From CAYQTO01 sp964420455 (lineage in GTDB: Bacteria > Sumerlaeota > Sumerlaeia > SLMS01): a DNA stretch of 56,419 nucleotides. The notes below the pieces were generated by a model. It did not search any database, was not told where the DNA came from, and was given only the letters and a program-made list of their open reading frames with translations. A program made the position numbers and the translations under genes. The DNA is taken from assembly GCA_964420455.1 (NCBI GenBank), contig CAYQTO010000007.1:1-56419 (forward strand). The letters run 5' to 3'. This document shows, piece by piece, positions 40,737-48,238 of the stretch. Within the stretch, counting starts at the first letter, position 1, and the number at the start of each line of letters is the position of its first letter.

Positions 40737-41461
40737 GCCTGCTGTCCGACGCCCGCATCCTCTATCATCTTGTCTTTCATCGCGCCGGTGGCGAGGACCA
40801 CCAGCAGCGGCTCGAGAACTTCTATTCGGGCCAGGCTTCGGGGTATGATGACTTCCGGCGGCGGCTGCTGAAGGGGCGCGAAGCGTTGTACCGCTCGATC
40901 CCCGTGCCCGACGGGGGTGTGTGGCTCGACATGGGGGGCGGGACTGGGGCGAATCTCGAGGCAGTCGCGGACCGTATCCCGAGGTTGTCGAAGGTGTATG
41001 TTGTGGACCTGTCGACGTCGCTGCTGGAGGTGGCGCGGGCACGCATCGCCCGCGAGGGCTGGACGAACGTCGAGGCCGTCGAGGCCGACGTCACGACCTT
41101 CCGGCCCCCGGAGCAGCGTATAGACGTGGTCACCTTTTCTTACTCGCTGACGATGATCCCGGACTGGTTTGCAGCGGTGGATCACGCGGCGGACCTGCTC
41201 GCCCCCGGTGGGCACATCGGCGTGGTGGACTTCTTCGTGTCGCGCAAGTATCCCGGCGAGGGGCTGCGACGCCACGGATGGTTTACGCGGCACTTGTGGC
41301 CGACCTGGTTCGCGAGCGACAACGTGTTCCTGTCGCCGGACCACGTGCCTTACCTGCAGCGGCGGTTCGAGACGGCGAGGCTCGCTCAACGGCGCGGCGC
41401 GGTGCCGTACATGATGGGGCTGACGGTGCCCTATTATCAGTTCCTGGGTCGCAAGCGGTAG
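40733..41461 (+). CDS. btaB: BtaB: betaine-lipid N-methyltransferase
   Basis: Class I SAM methyltransferase that makes DGTS by threefold N-methylation of the BtaA product. SAM motif I reads L-D-M-G-G-G-T-G at residues 65-72, followed by D-L-S-T-S-L-L near 91, E-A-D-V near 117 and the F-S-Y-S-L-T-M-I-P-D-W block near 135, which recurs in BtaB proteins. The length of 242 aa is normal. The start overlaps the btaA stop, so the two enzymes are coupled. The gene's 3' end overlaps the facing GT39-like gene by 25 nt. An octamer (41118-41125) uses the rare codon ATA in R-I-D-V. Confidence 0.9.
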   Translation: MSLLSDARILYHLVFHRAGGEDHQQRLENFYSGQASGYDDFRRRLLKGREALYRSIPVPDGGVWLDMGGGTGANLEAVADRIPRLSKVYVVDLSTSLLEVARARIAREGWTNVEAVEADVTTFRPPEQRIDVVTFSYSLTMIPDWFAAVDHAADLLAPGGHIGVVDFFVSRKYPGEGLRRHGWFTRHLWPTWFASDNVFLSPDHVPYLQRRFETARLAQRRGAVPYMMGLTVPYYQFLGRKR

Positions 41462-42999
41462 AAGAACACGGGCCATCCCTGGTAGTTGTCAAAGACGTCG
41501 TAGGCGCGGATTTCCTCGATCCCGGCGTAGTGGTCGTTGAGGGCCTTCCAGCGGAGGCCGCCCTCGCCGGCGGTGGCGGTCTGGTGCTGGTCGAGGTGGT
41601 CGCGCGAACGGACGTCGCTTTCAGTGACGAGATAGCGGGGTTCCCAGAGGTCGAGGCGTTCGTCGAGCGGCGAGGGAGCAAAGCGGTCGTTGACGGGTAT
41701 GAGATCGGTATAGAGGGCGAAGGTGGTGGAGAAGTGGCCGAGGAGGATCGGGGGGGCGTCGGGGTCCGCGGCGATGGTGGCCTCCACGTCGCGGGCCATC
41801 TCGGCAAAGGAGTAGCTGATGTTGGCCTGGTAGGAGGCGAGGTCGCGGAGGCTCCGGCCGAGGGAGAGGACCAGCGCGCCTGTATAGACAATTACGAGCG
41901 TGTGGCGCAGCCAAGGGGGGCGGGCATCGGTGAGGAGGTACTTCAGGCCGAGGGCAATTAGCGTCCCCGCGGGGAGATACAGCGGCGCCCAGTAGCGCGG
42001 ACGGAAGTTCACGTAGAAGCTGAACATGGCAATATAGACGGCCAGCCAGGCGATGGCAAAGAGAACGAGGGGGCTGCGGCGGAAGCCGGGGGAAAAGAGG
42101 AGGAGGAGGGGCACGGCCACGATGACGACCCGGTACATGACCTTGTCGATGAGAAGCATGTGGTCGATCATGTGGAGGGCGAAGTCGGCGACGACGGCGA
42201 GGTCCATCTTGGCGTTCATGCCGACATTGAGAGTGAGGAAGTAGCGGTAGTCCTCGGCGTAGGGGAGGGCGAGGAGAAGGGTGTGGAGGAGGACGACGGC
42301 GGCGGCGCCGGCGGCGAGGGCGAGGGGAACAAGCCAGCGGTCGCGGCCGGAGCGCCAGTGGACCCAGAGGGCGGCGGCGCCCAGAAGGGGGACGGCGAAG
42401 AGGGCGCTGGTCTTGGTATAGAAGGCGAGGGCCCAGGCGACTCCGGCGAGGACGGCGTAGAGGCGCGGGCGGCGGTCTCCGGAAAGCACCAGCAGGTAGA
42501 ACGCGAGGAGGACGAAGAAGCCCATGGGAATCTCGCCGAGGGCGATACGGCTGTATTGATAGAAGAAGAAGTTGGAAACGGGCCAGGCGACGGCGAGGAG
42601 GGCGGTCCAGGGGTCCTCGAAGCGCCGGACAAGAAGGAAGAGGAGGACGAGGGAGCCGGCCATGCAGAGGATGATGGTGGTCCGGGCGGCGATGATATTC
42701 ACGCCGAGAAGGGCGAAGGTGCCTACGTGGAGGATCTGGAGGACGGGGAGGTTGACGGCGAAGTTGAGCTCGCCGGGCCGGTACCACTGGCCGGTCTGAT
42801 AGAGGGCGATGGCGTTGTTGGCGTACCATCCCTCGTCGGTGTAGAGGACGCCGTCGCGGGTGTACTTCTTGTCGCTGATGAAGTCGGCGCCGAGATGGAC
42901 GAAGCGAAAGGCAAAGAGCAGGAGAACGAGGCCGAGGGCCGTAGCGAAGACCCAGCGTTCGCGGTTCCAGCGGGGGCTTTCGGCGGGCTCCTGGCTCAT
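41437..42999 (-). CDS. GT39/ArnT-like membrane glycosyltransferase
   Basis: Multipass GT-C enzyme of about 520 aa. The first periplasmic loop has Y-T-D55-E56-G-W-Y-A-N, the acidic pair used by protein-mannosyl and aminoarabinose transferases, and helices continue to about residue 395, followed by a soluble tail with R-Y-L-V-T-E-S-D-V. It probably adds a sugar from polyprenyl phosphate to a cell-surface target. Start: ATG 42999 is used, but TTG 43056 with GGGA upstream would add 19 residues and cannot be excluded. Its 3' end overlaps btaB, convergent. The neighbour GT2 enzyme could make its polyprenyl-sugar donor. Confidence 0.8.
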   Translation of the reverse strand: MSQEPAESPRWNRERWVFATALGLVLLLFAFRFVHLGADFISDKKYTRDGVLYTDEGWYANNAIALYQTGQWYRPGELNFAVNLPVLQILHVGTFALLGVNIIAARTTIILCMAGSLVLLFLLVRRFEDPWTALLAVAWPVSNFFFYQYSRIALGEIPMGFFVLLAFYLLVLSGDRRPRLYAVLAGVAWALAFYTKTSALFAVPLLGAAALWVHWRSGRDRWLVPLALAAGAAAVVLLHTLLLALPYAEDYRYFLTLNVGMNAKMDLAVVADFALHMIDHMLLIDKVMYRVVIVAVPLLLLFSPGFRRSPLVLFAIAWLAVYIAMFSFYVNFRPRYWAPLYLPAGTLIALGLKYLLTDARPPWLRHTLVIVYTGALVLSLGRSLRDLASYQANISYSFAEMARDVEATIAADPDAPPILLGHFSTTFALYTDLIPVNDRFAPSPLDERLDLWEPRYLVTESDVRSRDHLDQHQTATAGEGGLRWKALNDHYAGIEEIRAYDVFDNYQGWPVFFYRLRPRN

Positions 43000-43112
43000 G
43001 TGACGGGGGGCTGGTTGCCTTTTCTTGACGCTGTCTGGCGGGGTCACTTCGATCAAAAGCGTTCCCGTTCGAGTCTATCCCGACCCATTTCTGTCTCCAG
43101 GAGCCCTCGCCC

Positions 43113-43814
43113 ATGAGTTACACGCTCACCGTCGTCATCCCTGTCTTCAACGAGCGCGAGACCCTCGAGGCGATCATTGATGCCACCCGGTCCGTCGCGT
43201 TGCCGAACGACGGCAAGATGGAAATCATCGTCGTGGACGACGGGAGCACGGACGGGACGCGGGACCTGTATCCGCTCGTGAAGGACAAGGTGGAGAAGGT
43301 GGTTCTTCATAAGCGGAACAAGGGGAAGGGGGCGGCGATCCGGACCGGGTTCCAGGAGGCGACGGGGGATTTCGTGATCGTGCAGGACGCAGACCTCGAG
43401 TATGATCCAAAGGAGTTTCCGATTCTGTTGGGCCCGTTGCTGAGCGGCAAGGCGGACGTGGTTTACGGCTCGCGGTTTCTCGGCGGGTCGGAGCGGCGCG
43501 TGCTGTACTTCTGGCACCGGCTGGGGAACGGCTTCCTGACGGCCCTTTCCAACATGTTCACGGACCTGAATTTGACGGACATGGAGACATGCTACAAGGT
43601 TTTCCGGCGGTCGGTGATTCAGGGCATCCGGATCGAGGAAGATCGGTTCGGGTTTGAACCGGAGATCACGGCGAAGCTGGCAAAGAAGAAGGTGCGCTTC
43701 TACGAGGTGGGCATCAGCTACCACGGGCGCACGTACGAGGAAGGGAAGAAGATCGGGATGAAGGACGGCTTCCGGGCGCTGTTCTGCATCCTGCGCTACT
43801 CGATGTTCCGCTAG
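43113..43814 (+). CDS. GT2 family polyprenyl-phosphate sugar transferase (DPM1-like)
   Basis: Cytoplasmic GT-A glycosyltransferase of 233 aa. Nucleotide-sugar and metal motifs are intact: V-V-D-D-G-S-T-D at 40-47 and Q-D-A-D-L-E-Y-D-P at 91-99, with H-R-L-G-N-G-F-L-T near 139 and E-P-E-I-T-A-K near 186. The lack of C-terminal membrane helices and the F-Y-E-V-G-I-S-Y-H-G-R block fit the dolichol-phosphate mannose synthase group, which charges a lipid carrier from a nucleotide sugar. AGGAG lies 9 nt upstream. Divergent from the GT39-like gene, with which it may form a donor-transferase pair. Confidence 0.87.
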   Translation: MSYTLTVVIPVFNERETLEAIIDATRSVALPNDGKMEIIVVDDGSTDGTRDLYPLVKDKVEKVVLHKRNKGKGAAIRTGFQEATGDFVIVQDADLEYDPKEFPILLGPLLSGKADVVYGSRFLGGSERRVLYFWHRLGNGFLTALSNMFTDLNLTDMETCYKVFRRSVIQGIRIEEDRFGFEPEITAKLAKKKVRFYEVGISYHGRTYEEGKKIGMKDGFRALFCILRYSMFR

Positions 43815-43860
43815 GGGGGCGTGCGGCGCCCCTCCCCGAGGCCACGCCCTCGCTGTCACG

Positions 43861-43880
43861 CCGCCTGCGGGGGCAGGCGG
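43861..43880. terminator. 8-bp hairpin with GGGG loop between convergent genes
   Basis: CCGCCTGC (43861-43868) and GCAGGCGG (43873-43880) pair perfectly around GGGG. A second GC-rich stem (GGGGCG / CGCCCC) directly follows the GT2 stop codon at 43817-43834. Neither is followed by a T-run. Confidence 0.5.
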
Positions 43881-43914
43881 ACGTGCCAGCGCTGCGCCTC
43901 GGGGCGCCGCGGCG

Positions 43915-44856
43915 TTAGCGGAGGGGTCCGGGGGGGGCGGTTTTCTGCTTCAGGTCGGCGATGACGTTGGCGAGGGGGAGGTCCTCGTCGAAGTGGGCCA
44001 GGCCGCGCTCGGCGAGGTCGAGGGCCTCCCGATAGTTGTCGCGTTCGCGTTCCATGAAGACCGCCATGCGGACCACGCCGCGGGCGTCGTCCTCGACGTA
44101 GTCCGTCCACCAGGGGATGTTTTCGACGTCCATGCCCTGGGGACGCTGTTCGAAGACGAGTTCGGCGCCTTTGCGGAAGGCCTCCATGGCGAGTTCCTCG
44201 TGGACGGCGGCCTCCGTGAGGCCCGTGACGGTGCCTGCCTCGCGGAGACGGAGGGCCTTCTGGCGGTGGAGGCGCCCGTGCATGAGGTAGATCTGAAACG
44301 CGTCGGGGTTATTCTTGATCCCTTCCTCGGTGAACTTGATGCCCTCGTCGATGTTGTGGTTTTTGAGCCACCAGCCACCGAGGAGGTAGGCGCGGACGTA
44401 GTGGGGGTCGCTGATGGTCATGAGGCGGTACCAGGGGAGGAGCTCGGACCCGTCGGAGTGGATGTGGGGCTCCTCGGGATCGCGCCAGGGCTTCACTTCG
44501 CGTTCGAGATAACCGACAAAGCCGCGGAAGTCGTTTTCGTTGTCGCGGATAAGGGTGGGGGTGCCGCGGTGGTCGCCGGCGGTATCCTCGGCGGAGACAA
44601 TATGAGCGGCATAGCCCACGCCGTTGTGGAGGTAGCGCTCGGTCTTGATGAACATGATGTCACTGGCGGAGGTGCGGAGCTCGCCAAGGACGCGGGAGAT
44701 GGCGGAGGTGTTGCGTTCGCGGCTGGCGACCTCGTCCTTGCTGTAGCCTCCCCGGTAGCGATTGGGGTCGATGCCGTAAAATAGCGCCGGGACAAAGAGG
44801 AAGAGCGTGCCGCAGAGGATCAGGCCGGTGAGGGCAAGACGGTTGCGTGTGATCAT
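43915..44856 (-). CDS. Membrane-anchored helical-repeat (TPR-like) protein
   Basis: 313-residue protein with an N-terminal helix at 8-28 (L-A-L-T-G-L-I-L-C-G-T-L-F-L-F-V-P-A-L) and an extracytoplasmic domain. The middle and end are all-helical with TPR-like pairs: Y-V-R-A-Y-L-L-G-G-W-W-L near 155, G-I-K-F-T-E-E-G-I-K-N-N-P-D-A-F near 173, and Y-R-E-A-L-D-L-A-E-R-G-L near 283. H-I-H-S-D-G and several His/Trp residues precede the repeats. Last gene of a minus-strand operon behind two ABC-2 permeases, 12 nt after the second. It probably assists that membrane complex. No named family. Confidence 0.7.
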   Translation of the reverse strand: MITRNRLALTGLILCGTLFLFVPALFYGIDPNRYRGGYSKDEVASRERNTSAISRVLGELRTSASDIMFIKTERYLHNGVGYAAHIVSAEDTAGDHRGTPTLIRDNENDFRGFVGYLEREVKPWRDPEEPHIHSDGSELLPWYRLMTISDPHYVRAYLLGGWWLKNHNIDEGIKFTEEGIKNNPDAFQIYLMHGRLHRQKALRLREAGTVTGLTEAAVHEELAMEAFRKGAELVFEQRPQGMDVENIPWWTDYVEDDARGVVRMAVFMERERDNYREALDLAERGLAHFDEDLPLANVIADLKQKTAPPGPLR

Positions 44857-44868
44857 GGGAGGCTCCGC

Positions 44869-45669
44869 TTAGAGGGGCTTGCGTTCGAACAGGAGGGCGC
44901 CGGCGGAGAGGGCCAGGCCCGTATAGATGGCGGCGTAGGCGATGAGGGCGAGGAACTCGCCCGGGGCGAGGGCCTCGATACCGTCGGTATAGCGGGTGAT
45001 GATATTGAGGTGGGAGAAGTTGGGGAGATAGTGGAGGGTCCATTCGACCAGGCGGGCAAAGCCACCGTCGCCAACGAGGCGGGTGCCGAGGCCCACCACC
45101 GTGTCCGTGCCCGCGACCAGCATCGCGAGGACGAGGAGGTTTACGGGAACCGGCAGCAGGAGCGAGAGAGTGAGCGCGAGGGAGGTGACAGCGAGGACGG
45201 CGAGAATCGCGAGGGTAAGGGTCTGGGCGAGAAGGGCGGGACTGGTTTGCGAGAGACGGGGAGCCACACCATAGGCGAGGGCGGTCAGGACCGCGAGGGT
45301 GACCACCCCAATGGTGGCGCTGGCGGCCCACTTGCCAAGGAAGTAGGACCCGCGGGCGAGGGGCTTGCCGAGGAGCGGGTAAAGGGTGCGCTGCTCGAGC
45401 TCCGTGGGAATCTGGCGGGCGGCGGTCAGGCCGCTGAGCAGGAGCGCCGCATAGAAGGCGAGGACCATCCCGAGGTTCAGCACGGCGGCCGAGACGGATT
45501 CGCTCTCGACCCCGACCAGGCGGACGATCAACGCGCCCATGACATAGAGCATCATGAGAATCGACAGGACATAGAGTTCCTTGCGGCGGAGGACCTCGAT
45601 AAAGACGCCGCGAGCAACGAGACCAATGGCGCGCCAGGCGGGGATGGGCGAGGTTGGGGCGGTGGTCAT
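44869..45669 (-). CDS. ABC-2 type membrane permease (second of pair)
   Basis: Six-helix membrane protein of about 266 aa of the ABC-2/NosY-like type. It shares with the preceding gene the block R-T-L-Y-P-L-L-G-K-P-L-A-R-G-S-Y-F-L-G-K (residues near 93-112) and the overall helix spacing, so the two are paralogues and likely form a heterodimer channel. Start ATG 45669 overlaps the stop of the upstream permease (ATGA), excluding the longer frame. No ATPase gene is present in the operon or elsewhere nearby. Substrate unknown. Confidence 0.8.
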   Translation of the reverse strand: MTTAPTSPIPAWRAIGLVARGVFIEVLRRKELYVLSILMMLYVMGALIVRLVGVESESVSAAVLNLGMVLAFYAALLLSGLTAARQIPTELEQRTLYPLLGKPLARGSYFLGKWAASATIGVVTLAVLTALAYGVAPRLSQTSPALLAQTLTLAILAVLAVTSLALTLSLLLPVPVNLLVLAMLVAGTDTVVGLGTRLVGDGGFARLVEWTLHYLPNFSHLNIITRYTDGIEALAPGEFLALIAYAAIYTGLALSAGALLFERKPL

Positions 45670-46454
45670 AGCGCGCGCCTCCGGAACAGGATCAGGGCCG
45701 CGACGAAAAACAAGCCTGCCCAGAAGAGCCCGTAGGCCGTCAGTATGGCCATCGGCTGGAGCCCGATGGGGCCCCACATCTCCCCCGCGTGCACCGTCTT
45801 CTCCGACAGGTCGAACAGGGCCAGCTGGGGGATTGCGTAGTTGGCCACCTGCATCGCGAACTGGCCCGGGCGCGACGCGAAGTCGTACAGGTTGCTGATG
45901 ATCGACATGATCGTCGAACTGATGAGGTAGAACAGCGTGCCGATCGTGATCGCCGCGTCGAGGTTCATGACCATCGACAGCCAGAAGCTGAGCGTCGCCA
46001 GGATCAGCATCATGAACATCTGGAGGTAGATATACTGAAAGAAGATCCCCCAGGGGATGGACTGGCCGAGGTAAAGGGATCCGGCGATATAGACACCCAT
46101 GAACAGGGCGAAGCAGAAGGCGGCGGCGAGCATGACGCCGAGGAGCTTGCCGCCGAGGAAGGTCAGGCGACTGATTGGCTTGGCGAGGAGCGGGTAGATG
46201 GTGCGATGCTGGAACTCGCGGGGGAGCTGGCGGGAGGCCAGCACGATCACCGTCAGCGCCGTGGCGGGACTCATGATCTTGAGCGCCACCTCGCGGTAGA
46301 ACTTGTACAGATCGTCGAGATTGAAGAAGTCCACGGTCATCACTGCCCCGATGATCAGGACGGTGATCATGACGATGGCGTAGATTTCCCGGCGGCGGAC
46401 CGCCTCGATCAGGACCGACCAGGCGATGAGCCAGGTCGCACGGAGGTGAGTCAT
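45666..46454 (-). CDS. ABC-2 type membrane permease (first of pair)
   Basis: Six-helix ABC-2 permease of 262 aa. R-T-I-Y-P-L-L-A-K-P-I-S-R-L-T-F-L-G-G-K near residue 83 matches the second permease of the pair and the NosY/YhaP-like group. Helices are rich in Phe, Ile and Met, and the region between helices 1 and 2 (D-F-F-N-L-D-D-L-Y-K-F-Y) faces the periplasm. GGAGG lies 8 nt upstream of the ATG. It follows the His-rich lipoprotein by 27 nt and overlaps the next permease, so all four minus-strand genes form one unit. The ATP-binding partner must come from another locus. Confidence 0.82.
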   Translation of the reverse strand: MTHLRATWLIAWSVLIEAVRRREIYAIVMITVLIIGAVMTVDFFNLDDLYKFYREVALKIMSPATALTVIVLASRQLPREFQHRTIYPLLAKPISRLTFLGGKLLGVMLAAAFCFALFMGVYIAGSLYLGQSIPWGIFFQYIYLQMFMMLILATLSFWLSMVMNLDAAITIGTLFYLISSTIMSIISNLYDFASRPGQFAMQVANYAIPQLALFDLSEKTVHAGEMWGPIGLQPMAILTAYGLFWAGLFFVAALILFRRRAL

Positions 46455-46481
46455 TCGAATGCCTCCGACGGGTTGCGGGGC

Positions 46482-47012
46482 TCAGGAATCGCGGGCCCCG
46501 CCCCCCCCGCTGGTGGTCTCGGTTTCCTGCCCGGAATTGTCGGCGTCGTTCTCATGGTCGTGATCTCGCGTTTCGCCCATGTCATGGCGCTCGTGGTCGC
46601 TTTCCATCACGAGATGCACCACGTCGTGGAGGCGCGAGACAAACCGTTCAAAGCCGCCGCGGGAAAAGGTGATCTCGTTGCCGATAAAGCCCATGTCAAG
46701 AAGGTGCTCCTCGGTGAGGATTTCGGCGAACTGGTCGCTGACCTTCACGTAGATCTGGTCGCCCTGTTCGAGGATCTGAATATCGGAATCGGGGTCGGCG
46801 CCGAAGACGATGTCGTGTTCCTCGGCGATGTGGAGGAGTTCGCCGTGGCGGAGGGGATCGAAGTCGGCCTGGGGGGCGCCGGCGGGCTGGGTGGTGGGTG
46901 CGGAAGTACCATTTGCCTCCGTTTCCTGCTCGGGGGCGGGGCCGCACCCGGCGACGACGAGTGTTCCAGCAAGCAACAGGGGAAGGATGAAAACTGGCCG
47001 GATCTGAGCCAT
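46482..47012 (-). CDS. Lipoprotein with acidic, His-rich C-terminal tail
   Basis: 176-residue lipoprotein. The signal (L-L-L-A-G-T-L-V-V-A-G-C) ends in a clear lipobox. GAGGAGG before ATG 47012 fixes the start. After a Thr/Pro/Ala-rich linker comes a small domain (residues 50-120) with F-D-P-L-R-H-G-E-L-L-H-I-A-E-E-H and V-K-V-S-D-Q-F. The tail from about 130 contains H-D-V-V-H and S-D-H-E-R-H-D followed by D-H-D-H-E, seven histidines among many Asp/Glu, a likely metal chelator. It heads the ABC-2 permease operon and is divergent from a TroA-like Mn/Zn importer, sharing the promoter region, so a metal role is inferred. No family recognised. Confidence 0.68.
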   Translation of the reverse strand: MAQIRPVFILPLLLAGTLVVAGCGPAPEQETEANGTSAPTTQPAGAPQADFDPLRHGELLHIAEEHDIVFGADPDSDIQILEQGDQIYVKVSDQFAEILTEEHLLDMGFIGNEITFSRGGFERFVSRLHDVVHLVMESDHERHDMGETRDHDHENDADNSGQETETTSGGGGARDS

Positions 47013-47086
47013 GGTGGCAACCTCCTCAATGGTGGAGAGGGAAGGGTGCAGGAGAAGGGCCAAGGGCTTGTTGTTGAGGCGTGAAC

Positions 47087-47130
47087 TTGACGTAAGGGTG
47101 ACGGTGTGTATCATGTCCCCCTAAATTTAG
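47087..47130 (+). promoter_or_regulatory. Sigma70-like promoter with palindromic operator ahead of the metal importer
   Basis: TTGACG (47087-47092) and TATCAT (47109-47114) are 16 nt apart, a good match to a sigma70 promoter. Just after it, CTAAATTTAG (47121-47130) is a perfect 10-bp palindrome in an AT-rich island of a GC-rich region, inside a wider CCCCTA ... TAGGGG dyad ending near 47148. A dyad at the start site is typical of a repressor operator. DtxR/MntR regulators often use TTTAG/CTAAA half-sites, so this fits metal-responsive control of troA, but the binding protein is inferred. Confidence 0.55.
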
Positions 47131-47253
47131 TTCATGGTACAAATAGGGGTTGCGTGGGAGTGGGATTCTGCCGCAATCCCAACGCGCCGCCGGGCAGGAG
47201 GGAGCCGCCTGCCGGCCCGCCTGGCGAATTCCCCCCTCGGAGGATCCCGAGCG

Positions 47254-48213
47254 ATGTCCCTTCGTCTTCTTCTTGTGGTGCTCCTGTTTGCGCTGCTGCC
47301 GGCGGGCAGCCGGGCAGCCTATCAGGGCGAGTATCCTTACTCGATCGTCGCGAGCACCGGCATGGTTGCCGACGTTGTGATGCAGGTGGCCGGCGAACGC
47401 GCCGACGTGACAACGATCATCTCGGCGGGGCTCGATCCCCACCTGTACAAGCCGAGCCGCAGTGACGTCATGAACATGTCGCGTGCGGATCTGATCTTCT
47501 ACAACGGGCTGCTGCTGGAAGGACAGATGGGCGATGTGTTCGTGCGGATGGCTCGCCAGCGGCCGGTCTATGCGGTCACGGAACTGCTCGACGAGTCCAC
47601 TCTGCTCCAGGACGGGGAATACAACGACCCGCATGTCTGGATGAACGTTCGCAAGTGGATGCTGGCGACGGAGGTGGTGCGGGATGCGTTGATCGCCTTC
47701 GACCCGGAAAACGCCGAGGAATACCGGGCGAACGCGGCAGACTACCGGGCCGAACTGGAGCAGCTCCATGCCTATGTCGAGCGGGTGCTCGGATCAATTC
47801 CCGAGGAAAAGCGGGTGCTGATCACCGCCCACGATGCGTTCAACTATCTGGGCGCGGAATATGGCCTTGAAGTGATGGGCATCCAGGGGCTTTCGACCGA
47901 ATCGGAGGCGGGCCTCCAGGACATCAACCAGCTGGTGGATCTGATCGTCGAGCGCGGCATCGGGGCTGTCTTTATCGAGACGACGATCAACGACAAGAAT
48001 GTGCGGGCGTTGATCGAGGGGGCGGCCTCGCGGGGCCACACGGTCACCATCGGCGGGGAGCTCTTCTCGGATGCCATGGGCAGCCAGGGAACCTACGAGG
48101 GGACCTACATCGGCATGATCGACCACAACGCGACGGTGATCGCCCGGGCGCTGGGCGGCGAGGCCCCGCCCCGCGGCATGAACAACAAGCTCGCGGTGGA
48201 GAACGGAATCTGA
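47254..48213 (+). CDS. troA: TroA-like Mn/Zn-binding periplasmic protein
   Basis: Cluster A-I metal-binding protein, 319 aa, exported by a signal peptide (residues 1-21). The four metal ligands are seen in TroA order: H63 in D-P-H-L-Y-K-P, H127 in N-D-P-H-V-W, H193 in T-A-H-D-A-F and D273 in G-G-E-L-F-S-D-A-M. The third ligand is His as in TroA, not Glu as in PsaA, so Zn or Mn are both possible. G-I-Q-G-L-S-T-E-S-E-A-G is the family's core motif. ATG 47254 follows GGAGGA at 9 nt; the longer frame starting at 47134 lacks a signal. First gene of the importer operon, downstream of a palindromic operator. Confidence 0.93.
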   Translation: MSLRLLLVVLLFALLPAGSRAAYQGEYPYSIVASTGMVADVVMQVAGERADVTTIISAGLDPHLYKPSRSDVMNMSRADLIFYNGLLLEGQMGDVFVRMARQRPVYAVTELLDESTLLQDGEYNDPHVWMNVRKWMLATEVVRDALIAFDPENAEEYRANAADYRAELEQLHAYVERVLGSIPEEKRVLITAHDAFNYLGAEYGLEVMGIQGLSTESEAGLQDINQLVDLIVERGIGAVFIETTINDKNVRALIEGAASRGHTVTIGGELFSDAMGSQGTYEGTYIGMIDHNATVIARALGGEAPPRGMNNKLAVENGI

Positions 48214-48238
48214 ATCCGAACCCGAAGGAGTCCGCTAC

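Larger units (their letters stand above)
4017..41889. repeat. Dispersed octamer GTATAGAC, 16 exact copies
   Basis: Exact copies as GTATAGAC on the plus strand start at 4017, 18170, 18896, 19417, 20167, 20704, 22514, 27147, 29089, 40381, 41118 and 41882; as its complement GTCTATAC at 10197, 16184, 17691 and 28296. Close variants TATAGAC without the leading G occur at 21442, 42032 and 46087. All are inside genes. Twelve fall in Val-Tyr-Thr codons, two in Tyr-Arg (TAT-AGA) and two in (Cys/Arg)-Ile-Asp (ATA-GAC). Six share the longer CTGTATAGAC. At 67% G+C about 0.5 copies are expected on both strands. Confidence 0.85.
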
